From: JAEHCY01 sp964519095
Lineage (GTDB): Bacteria; Pseudomonadota; Gammaproteobacteria; Chromatiales; Chromatiaceae
DNA length: 29,267 nucleotides
Direction: 5' to 3'
Assembly (NCBI GenBank): GCA_964519095.1
Contig: CAZFHV010000015.1
Location: 1-29,267 of the forward strand
Part shown: one piece after another, positions 23,621 through 29,267 of the stretch
Position numbering within the stretch: the stretch's first letter is position 1
Layout: each line of letters begins with the position of its first letter
Made by a program: the position numbers and the translations under genes
Notes under the pieces: model-generated
What the model saw: only the letters and a program-made list of their open reading frames with translations
Told to the model about the DNA's origin: nothing
Databases searched by the model: none

Positions 23621-25846
23621 TCAGCGGCGGCGACGACGGCTGCCTTCGCCGGGGGGCGGGGCCTGGGCGGGGACGAAGTCGATCTTGCGCTCGTCGAGGT
23701 TAACCGCCACCAGCCGCACCCGGATGGGGTCCCCCAGCCGGTACACCCGGCCGGTGCGCTCGCCGGTCAGCCGATGGCCCACGGGATCGAAGTGGTAGTA
23801 GTCGTTGTCGAGGGCCGTCACGTGGACGAGGCCGTCGATGTAGATGTCCTCGAGCTGGACGAACAGGCCGAAGGAGGTGACCCCCGAGATCAGCCCCGAG
23901 AACTCATCCCCGACCTTGTCGAGCATGTACTCGCACTTCAGCCAGTTCTCGGCGTCTCGGGTGGCCTCGTCGGCCCGCCGCTCGGTGCCGGAGCAGTGCT
24001 CGCCGATCAGCTGCACCTTGGGCTTGGCGTAGGCGAAGTCCTCGCCCTTGCCCCCCGCGAGGACATGCCGGATAGCCCGATGCACCAACAGGTCCGGATA
24101 GCGACGGATGGGCGAGGTGAAGTGGGTGTAAGCCGGATAGGCCAGGCCGAAGTGCCCCGCGTTGTCGGCGCTGTAGACGGCCTGGGCCATGGAGCGCAGC
24201 AGCACGGTCTGGATGAAGGACTGATCGGGACGACCGCGGACCTGGGCCAGCAGGGCCGCGTAGTCACTGGCCTCGGGCTTGTCCCCGCCACCCAGGCTGA
24301 GCCCCAGCTCGCCGAGGAGCTCCCGCAGCTCGGTGAGCTTCTCCTGGGTGGGCCCCTGGTGGACCCGGTAGAGGGCCGGGACGCGCTTGCGCTCCAGCAG
24401 CCGCGCCGTGGCCACATTCGCCGCCAGCATGCACTCCTCGATGATCCGGTGGGCCTCGTTGCGCACCAGGGGGCGAATCTCGGCGATCTTGCCCGCCTCG
24501 TCGAAGTGGAACTGGGTCTCCACCGTGTCCAGGTCGACCGCCCCCCGCTCGGTGCGGGCCGCCAGCAGCGCCTGGTAGAGGGCGTAGAGTTGGTGCAGGT
24601 GGGGCAGGAGGTTCGCAAAGCGGGCGCACAGCTCCCCATCGCCCTCGATGAGCATGGCGGCCACCTGATCGTAGGTGAGCCGGGCGTGGGAGCGCATCAC
24701 CGCCGGAAAGAAGCGGGAGCGGCTAATCTGCCCCTCGCGGCTGATGGACAGCTCGCAGGCCATGCAGAGCCGATCGACCTCGGGGTTGAGGGAACAGAGG
24801 CCGTTGGAGAGGACCTCCGGCAGCATGGGGATCACCCGGTCCGGGAAGTAGACCGAGTTGCCCCGGTTGAGGGCTTCGAGGTCCAGGGCGGTCTTGGCGC
24901 GCACGTAATGGGAGACGTCGGCGATGCACACCAGCAGCCGCCAGCCCTTGGGCCTGGGCTCGCAGTAGACCGCATCGTCGAAGTCCCGCGCGTCCCCCCC
25001 GTCGATGGTAACCAGCGGCAGACGGCGCAGGTCCTCGCGGCCGGCCTTGGCCGCCTCCTCCACCTCGGCGCCGAGCCCGGCGATCTCCGCCTCCATCGGC
25101 TCGGGCCAAGCCACTGGCACGTTGTGGGTGCGCAGGGCGATCTCCGTCTCCATGCCGGGGGCCATGCGGTCGCCCATCACCTCGCGGATGCGTCCGATGG
25201 GCTGGGTGCGCTTGGTGGGCGGCTCCAGGATCTCCGCCACCACGATCTGGCCCTGGCGGGCACCGCCCAGAAAGTCCTTGGGCACGATGATGTCGTGGCT
25301 GATGCGCGGGTTGTCCGGTACCACGAAGCCCACCCCGCTCTCCTGATAGAGCCGCCCCACCACCTGGGGGGTGTTGCGCTCGAGGATCTCCACCACCTCG
25401 CCTTCCAGGCGCCCGCGCCGATCCTGTCCCGTCACCCGGGCCACCACCCGATCATCGTGGAAGACCGCGCGCATCTCCCGGGGGCTCAGGAACAGGTCCT
25501 CGCCGCCCTCGTCGGGCTTCACGAAACCGAAGCCATCCGGATGCCCGATGACCCGGCCCGCGATGAGGTCGCGCTTGTTCACCAGGCACAGAGCGCCGCG
25601 GCGGTTGCGCACCAGTTGGCCGTCGCGCTCCATGGCCGCCACCCGGCGCTCGAGCGCGATCAGGTCCTCGGTCGAACGCAACGCCAGGGTTTGCCCGAGC
25701 TGATCGAAGGTCAGAGGCATCCCCGCCTCGGCGAGGACCTGGAGGATGAATTCGCGGCTGGGGATGGGGTTTGGATACTTGCGAGCCTCGCGCTCGCGGT
25801 GGGGATCCAGGGATTGTGCTTTTCGCTTCCGTCGACTCAGAACCAC
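23621..25846 (-). CDS. rnr: RNase R, 3'-5' exoribonuclease
   Basis: Processive 3'-5' exoribonuclease of 741 residues that degrades structured RNA. The N-terminal helix-turn-helix-like and cold-shock domains run through about residue 240 (GHPDGFGFVKPDEGGEDLFL). The RNB catalytic domain has IDGGDARDFDDAV with D282, D285, D288, D290 and D291 region, and SPIRRYPDLLVHRAI further on. An S1 domain (FSGLISGVTSFGLFVQL) follows near the C-terminus, and the basic tail is GSRRRRR. It is about 70 residues shorter than E. coli RNase R (813), mainly at the C-terminal basic tail. The start is GTG at 25846 with a weak ribosome binding site. It is divergent from tRNA-Leu. Confidence 0.95.
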   Translation of the reverse strand: MVLSRRKRKAQSLDPHREREARKYPNPIPSREFILQVLAEAGMPLTFDQLGQTLALRSTEDLIALERRVAAMERDGQLVRNRRGALCLVNKRDLIAGRVIGHPDGFGFVKPDEGGEDLFLSPREMRAVFHDDRVVARVTGQDRRGRLEGEVVEILERNTPQVVGRLYQESGVGFVVPDNPRISHDIIVPKDFLGGARQGQIVVAEILEPPTKRTQPIGRIREVMGDRMAPGMETEIALRTHNVPVAWPEPMEAEIAGLGAEVEEAAKAGREDLRRLPLVTIDGGDARDFDDAVYCEPRPKGWRLLVCIADVSHYVRAKTALDLEALNRGNSVYFPDRVIPMLPEVLSNGLCSLNPEVDRLCMACELSISREGQISRSRFFPAVMRSHARLTYDQVAAMLIEGDGELCARFANLLPHLHQLYALYQALLAARTERGAVDLDTVETQFHFDEAGKIAEIRPLVRNEAHRIIEECMLAANVATARLLERKRVPALYRVHQGPTQEKLTELRELLGELGLSLGGGDKPEASDYAALLAQVRGRPDQSFIQTVLLRSMAQAVYSADNAGHFGLAYPAYTHFTSPIRRYPDLLVHRAIRHVLAGGKGEDFAYAKPKVQLIGEHCSGTERRADEATRDAENWLKCEYMLDKVGDEFSGLISGVTSFGLFVQLEDIYIDGLVHVTALDNDYYHFDPVGHRLTGERTGRVYRLGDPIRVRLVAVNLDERKIDFVPAQAPPPGEGSRRRRR

Positions 25847-25879
25847 GCTGAACTCTATTAGTACTTGTGGAAAAACTAC

Positions 25880-25885
25880 ATTGTA
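25880..25885 (-). promoter_or_regulatory. Candidate -10 for rnr-rlmB
   Basis: TACAAT on the minus strand (five of six to consensus), 34 bases before the rnr GTG. No standard -35 is visible. It lies just upstream of the -35 box of the divergent tRNA-Leu promoter, so the two promoters sit back to back. Confidence 0.35.
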
Positions 25886-25888
25886 CCG

Positions 25889-25917
25889 TTGACAAGCGCC
25901 TGGTGTCTCAGTAAATT
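25889..25917 (+). promoter_or_regulatory. Consensus sigma70 promoter of tRNA-Leu
   Basis: A perfect TTGACA (25889-25894) and TAAATT (25912-25917) are spaced by exactly 17 bases. The bases after the -10 are GC-rich (TTGCCCCT region), as in stringently controlled stable-RNA promoters. Transcription would start near 25924, 36 bases before the tRNA. Confidence 0.8.
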
Positions 25918-25959
25918 TGCCCCTCGCTCCGGGTGGCCCCGGTCACCCCGCCGCACCCT

Positions 25960-26046
25960 GCCGAGGTGGCGGAATTGGTAGACGCGCATGGTTCAGGTCC
26001 ATGTGGGCGAGAGCTCGTGGAGGTTCAAGTCCTCTCCTCGGCACCA
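25960..26046 (+). tRNA. tRNA-Leu (anticodon CAG)
   Basis: The acceptor stem GCCGAGG pairs with CCTCGGC, the discriminator is A, and CCA (26044-26046) is encoded. The D-arm is GGCGGAATTGGTAGACGC. The anticodon stem CATGG/CCATG encloses the loop TTCAGGT, giving anticodon CAG (leucine codon CUG). A long variable arm (TGGGCGAGAGCTCGT) marks a class II tRNA, and the T-arm is GGAGG-TTCAAGT-CCTCT. At 87 bases it is complete. Confidence 0.97.
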
Positions 26047-26481
26047 TCTCTCCTAAGCCTCAGCTAGCCAAGCCACTGGAACGGCGTGCACCGTGCTCGG
26101 TCGGACGGCGCATCCCTGGCTATCAAGGGCATCTTCCCCCCAAGGGTACCGGATGCGCCGCACCGCAGCGGCTCAATCCTCCGTTGCGGCTCGCCACCCC
26201 ACGCCGGGCGTCCCAATCAGCCGAAACCCAAACAGGCAACAGCCATAGGCGGGGCCTCATGGCCCGGTCATCATCGCGGATTTCAGGATCTGCGACAGAG
26301 CACACGCAATTACCCTCCCCCGTTGTGATGCGCCTCTCAGCAATCGGTTTTCGTTTCTTTTAAATTAATCACTGGACCCTCGGGGCTCGCTTGGGCTCTT
26401 CTAATCCCCTACGGTAGCTTTTAGGGGTCGCACGGTTGGTCTGGGTGGATTCGCTAATTCATTCGAAAAGGGGGAATCGCG
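26047..26481. other. Intergenic region with falling GC before the metzincin gene
   Basis: No gene is supported in these 435 bases; short open frames here lack ribosome binding sites and normal codon use. GC content drops from about 26330 onwards, with an AT-rich stretch around 26345-26370 (TTTCTTTTAAATTAATC). An inverted repeat CCCCTA (26406-26411) / TAGGGG (26422-26427) lies some 55 bases before the next gene. AAAAGGGGG at 26467-26474 is the ribosome binding site for that gene. No copy of the tRNA 3' end, as expected for an integration site, is seen downstream in this window. Confidence 0.6.
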
Positions 26482-28437
26482 ATGGCTTTTCAGCGAATTG
26501 GTCACGCGGGGGCGTTATTGTTCGGATTCTTGATGCTATTAGCAGAATTGGCGTCAGCTGCGACCTCAATGACACCTCAGGTCACCGTGCAGGCCGCCCA
26601 ACTGAGTTTATCGGAAGTGGTGCAGCGGCTGCCAATCGGGGGTACCCTCCGCGCCTCCGGCATCGCCATCGAGGGGCTGGTCACCGATACCTTGGACCTG
26701 TCCCGGTTCTCGGTATTCTCTGACGACGCTCAGATCCTCATTGACGACGCCTACAGCCTACCGGCTCCCGCCACTGCCTACTTCCGCGGCGCAATCGCAG
26801 GCGACCCTGAGTCGATCGCGGTGCTGGCAATACCTGAAACCGGGAGCCCGAGGGGTCTGCTATTGAGCCCCAGCGGTATCTGGATGATCGAGGAGCAGCT
26901 GGCTCTCGCCACTCGGGGGCTCACCGCCAGAAAGCTGGGCCGCACCGAGCTGGTCGCCTTGAAGAGCTTTCGCTGCGGGACCGAGGGCTTGGGGCTACTG
27001 CCCGAGGTCCTGGGTGGGAATGCCGCGCCCGACTCCATCAGTGCCCCGGGCACGGCAGCAGCCACAGCAGCTTACACCGCCCGGGTGGCCGTGGAGACGG
27101 ACGCCGAGTACTACCTCCATTTCAACGATACCGCCAAAGCGATCAGTTACGTCGGTGACCTGTTCGCCTATGCCTCCAGCATCTATGAACGGGAGATTGG
27201 CACGGGCCTGACTGTAAGCCACCTGAGCCTCTGGACGGGTGGCACGGCCTCGGACCCCTGGACCGTTACCTCCGGCACCACCGCCGCTCTTAAGGAGTTC
27301 GTCAATTATTGGAACAGCAACCGAACGGGTGTGGACCGAACGATCGCACACATGTTGAGCGGCAAAGGACTCGGTGGCGGCATCGCCTACGTAGGCGCTC
27401 TCTGCGACCGCAGCTATGGTTACGGGCTAAGCTCTAGCTTGAACTATAACTATTTCCCTGGAAGCACCACTCAAACGATCTGGGATACCCTTGTGGTAAC
27501 GCATGAAATTGGCCACAATTTTAATTCGCCTCATTCGCACTGCTACGCCGGCATAGACGGTGTGAACAGCGCCATCGATCAATGCTATGGATCCGAGAGT
27601 GGCTGCTACCAGGGCACCACTAGCCTTCCGGGGCTAGGGAGCACCACAGGCGGCACTAGCGGCGCGAAGAACGGCACCATCATGAGCTACTGCCATCAGT
27701 TGGGCGGTGGCTACGGCAACATCGCCATGACCTTTGGCACCGGCCACCCCTACGGCGTGCTCGCAGAACGGGTGCCCCAGCGCATGTCCTCCTTCGTCCA
27801 GAGCCGGGCCTCGGCCAACCCGGGATGCCTTGCCCCCGTGGCCAGCGGTCCCGTGCTGACAGTCACCAAAGCGGGCGTGGGCACGGGCAGCGTCACCAGT
27901 AGCGACTCAGGCATCAACTGCGGCACCGACTGCACCCAGAGCTATGCCGCGAATGCCTCGGTCAGCCTCACTGCAAGTCCCGCGGTTGGAAGCCTATTTG
28001 GGGGCTGGACCGGAGCCTGCAGCGCCACCACGCCGTCCACCTCGGTGATGATGGACACGAACAAGACCTGCACCGCAATGTTCAACCCTGCGACCGCGAC
28101 CTCGATCCACGTGGGGGATCTCGATGCCACGAAGACCCGCAGTTGGACCAGCTGGAGCACCCGTATTACCGTGACAGTTCACGATGCTCAGCATAAGCCC
28201 GTGGCCAACGCTAAGGTGTCCGGCTCCTGGAGTGCCGGGGCAACGGGCAGCGCCACCTGCACCACCAACACAGCCGGTCAATGCACGGTGAGCCTATCGA
28301 GCTTAAGGACCAGCGTCGCTAGCGTGACCCTTACTGTGAACAACGCGACCGCGACCGGGTACAGCTACAGCGCCTCCGCCAACCACGATCCGGAAACGGA
28401 CAGCAATGGCACCACGATTAAGGTGAGCCGGCCCTAG
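26482..28437 (+). CDS. Secreted metzincin (reprolysin-like) metalloprotease with C-terminal beta domains
   Basis: A 651-residue exported zinc protease. Residues 1-27 are a Sec signal peptide (hydrophobic GALLFGFLMLLAELASAA). A propeptide-like region runs to about residue 200. The catalytic zinc motif is HEIGHNFNSPH (H341, E342, H345, H351), the HEXXHXXGXXH-type metzincin site with N in place of G, and the Met-turn is GTIMSYCH (M401). A bacterial beta repeat of the GSVTSS...GWTGAC...MF type spans about 450-535, then a final Ig-like domain beginning IHVGDLDAT, as seen on many secreted bacterial proteases. Paired cysteines suggest disulfides. Codon use is less GC-biased than the neighbours, especially in the first 150 bases. 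The ribosome binding site is strong. Function: an extracellular or cell-surface protease; substrate unknown. Confidence 0.92.
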   Translation: MAFQRIGHAGALLFGFLMLLAELASAATSMTPQVTVQAAQLSLSEVVQRLPIGGTLRASGIAIEGLVTDTLDLSRFSVFSDDAQILIDDAYSLPAPATAYFRGAIAGDPESIAVLAIPETGSPRGLLLSPSGIWMIEEQLALATRGLTARKLGRTELVALKSFRCGTEGLGLLPEVLGGNAAPDSISAPGTAAATAAYTARVAVETDAEYYLHFNDTAKAISYVGDLFAYASSIYEREIGTGLTVSHLSLWTGGTASDPWTVTSGTTAALKEFVNYWNSNRTGVDRTIAHMLSGKGLGGGIAYVGALCDRSYGYGLSSSLNYNYFPGSTTQTIWDTLVVTHEIGHNFNSPHSHCYAGIDGVNSAIDQCYGSESGCYQGTTSLPGLGSTTGGTSGAKNGTIMSYCHQLGGGYGNIAMTFGTGHPYGVLAERVPQRMSSFVQSRASANPGCLAPVASGPVLTVTKAGVGTGSVTSSDSGINCGTDCTQSYAANASVSLTASPAVGSLFGGWTGACSATTPSTSVMMDTNKTCTAMFNPATATSIHVGDLDATKTRSWTSWSTRITVTVHDAQHKPVANAKVSGSWSAGATGSATCTTNTAGQCTVSLSSLRTSVASVTLTVNNATATGYSYSASANHDPETDSNGTTIKVSRP

Positions 28438-28454
28438 CCATCGATAACCCGCAA

Positions 28455-28491
28455 CCGATCCCCGCCGACTCGCGACTCTGACGGGGATCGG
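28455..28491. terminator. Long hairpin after the metalloprotease gene
   Basis: CCGATCCCCG (28455-28464) and CGGGGATCGG (28482-28491) form a perfect 10-bp stem around a 17-base loop. It lies 18 bases after the metalloprotease stop. No T-tract follows, so it may stabilise the 3' end or terminate with Rho help. Confidence 0.5.
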
Positions 28492-28550
28492 GGCAGAGCT
28501 GGGCAGGGATAGGCTGGGCGCCTAAAAGACACCGGTCTGTTCCAAGACCC

Positions 28551-29156
28551 TCAAGGCCGCTGCCACTGGCCGACGAGTTGGACGATATCGCGGGTTCCCC
28601 GCCCCGGGTCCCCCACCTGCCCCTCCTCGCGGTAGAAGCGCGCGATCAGCCCCGGGAACAGTCGCAGGAGCTCATTGGGCCCCGGGCGGTAGGCGGGGTT
28701 GGCTGGACCCCGGTCGCTGACCGCCTCGCGCGCGAAGGTCTGGTAGAACAACAGCCCCCCGGGCCGTAGCGCGGCTGCGATGGCAGGGCACAGGGCCCGC
28801 TCCAGAAAATGGCTGACCAGGATGAGGTCGAACCGGGCTGGCTCCGGTGGGGCGCGCAGCAGGTCACGCACCTCGGCGTGAACAACGATCCCCTCCGCGC
28901 CGGCTCTGGCCCGAAGGGCAGCGATGGCCACCGAGGAGAGGTCCCAGGCCCAGACCTCCAACCCCGCGCGGGCCAGAAACAGGGTGCTGGCGCCCAGTCC
29001 ACAGGCCAGATCCAGGGCCTGCCCGCGGGTGGGCAAGAGGTGGCGATTCTCCACCAGCACGGCGGCCGGGTCAGGCCAGCAGTTGGCCTCCCCATGGCGC
29101 TCGTCCCACTTGCGCCGCAGGGCCTCGGCGTCCCCCGCGTCCGCCGAGGATGGCAT
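28551..29156 (-). CDS. Class I SAM-dependent methyltransferase
   Basis: A 201-residue Rossmann-fold methyltransferase of unknown substrate. Motif I is ALDLACGLGASTLFLARAG, followed by VWAWDLSSVAIAALRARA, and motif IV FDLILVSHFLERAL; LRPGGLLFYQTF is the post-motif strand. The N-terminal KWDERHGEANCWPDPAAVL resembles TehB-like or thiopurine-type small methyltransferases. Its ATG overlaps the stop of the upstream gene (TGATG), so the two are translationally coupled. A link to methionine or sulfur metabolism is possible because of that coupling, but is inference. Confidence 0.88.
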   Translation of the reverse strand: MPSSADAGDAEALRRKWDERHGEANCWPDPAAVLVENRHLLPTRGQALDLACGLGASTLFLARAGLEVWAWDLSSVAIAALRARAGAEGIVVHAEVRDLLRAPPEPARFDLILVSHFLERALCPAIAAALRPGGLLFYQTFAREAVSDRGPANPAYRPGPNELLRLFPGLIARFYREEGQVGDPGRGTRDIVQLVGQWQRP

Positions 29157-29267
29157 CAGACGGCGGCGAGACCTAGGGCGAGGTCGGCCTGGAGATCCGC
29201 CAGGTCCTCCAGTCCCACGGCGATGCGGATCAACCCCTCGCCGATGCCGGCGCGCTCGCGCTCCTCG
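29156..29267 (-). CDS. C-terminus of a Cys/Met-metabolism PLP enzyme (probably O-succinylhomoserine sulfhydrylase)
   Basis: Only the last 36 residues lie in the window. EERERAGIGEGLIRIAVGLE followed by DLADLQADL is the conserved end of the transsulfuration PLP-enzyme family (MetB, MetC, MetZ). The match to the AGIGxxLIRIxVGLEDxxD form is best for MetZ-type sulfhydrylases, which make homocysteine from O-succinylhomoserine and sulfide, but the catalytic part is outside the window, so the exact member is not certain. Confidence 0.75.
   Translation of the reverse strand, partial: EERERAGIGEGLIRIAVGLEDLADLQADLALGLAAV

Noticed and set aside
23774..25861. 695-residue plus-strand open frame over rnr
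   Set aside because: Shadow of rnr, which has all RNB and S1 motifs on the minus strand.
25960..26046. tRNA-Leu as the left edge of an integrated element
   Set aside because: No integrase gene and no second copy of the tRNA 3' end in this window; only composition supports it, so no att site is annotated.
26123..26305. 60-residue minus-strand frame in the gap after tRNA-Leu
   Set aside because: No ribosome binding site and no recognisable features; probably chance.

Overview
This is a high-GC window (GC-rich third codon positions almost throughout, with two AT-rich interruptions) from a gammaproteobacterium, most likely a sulfur oxidiser of the Chromatiales/Ectothiorhodospiraceae type. That placement is an inference from gene content: soxY and soxZ, a DsrC-family protein, a NifJ-type pyruvate:ferredoxin oxidoreductase, BepA, LpxL-type acyltransferase, RNase R-RlmB and CysE-IscR. 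I see no rRNA, CRISPR array, insertion sequence or prophage. One tRNA (Leu, CAG) is present.

Layout. 1-1935 (-): rimI followed by a translationally coupled GGDEF-EAL protein that runs off the left edge. 2120-6790 (+): nifJ and a dihydroorotate-dehydrogenase-like flavoprotein, likely one operon. 6917-7255 (+): a DsrC homologue that has lost both active cysteines (RspA type). 7338-11479: a compact block of two 2OG-Fe(II) oxygenases and four uncharacterised conserved-looking proteins. 11611-11808 (-): a 65-residue acidic protein beside an AT-rich intergenic island. 12136-14421 (+): a MoxR-type AAA+ ATPase plus an HEXXH/VWA-like partner, followed by a BepA-like periplasmic M48 protease (14552-16045). 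16307-17145 (+): soxYZ, closed by a clear terminator. 17230-18174 (-): lipid A-type acyltransferase. 18260-18688 (+): rhodanese. 18749-20186 (-): cysE and iscR. 20371-21984: a small unknown protein, a PEP-mutase/isocitrate-lyase family enzyme and a GNAT acetyltransferase. 22126-25846: trmO converging on the rnr-rlmB operon. 25960-26046: tRNA-Leu with a consensus promoter. 26482-28437 (+): a secreted metzincin protease whose codon use and AT-richer upstream region suggest recent acquisition. 28551-29267 (-): a SAM methyltransferase and the C-terminus of a transsulfuration-family PLP enzyme.

Several genes touch sulfur or Fe-S metabolism: soxYZ carries sulfur intermediates in the periplasm, rhodanese moves sulfane sulfur, CysE and the MetZ-like enzyme assimilate sulfide, IscR senses Fe-S status, and NifJ is a large Fe-S enzyme. 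The most unusual points are the cysteine-less DsrC protein, the oxygenase/unknown-gene block at 7.3-11.5 kb, the MoxR-metallopeptidase/VWA pair, the iscR gene without iscSUA behind it, and very tight convergent gene ends (two pairs share a CCTAGG double stop; a third overlaps exactly across a 16-bp inverted repeat).
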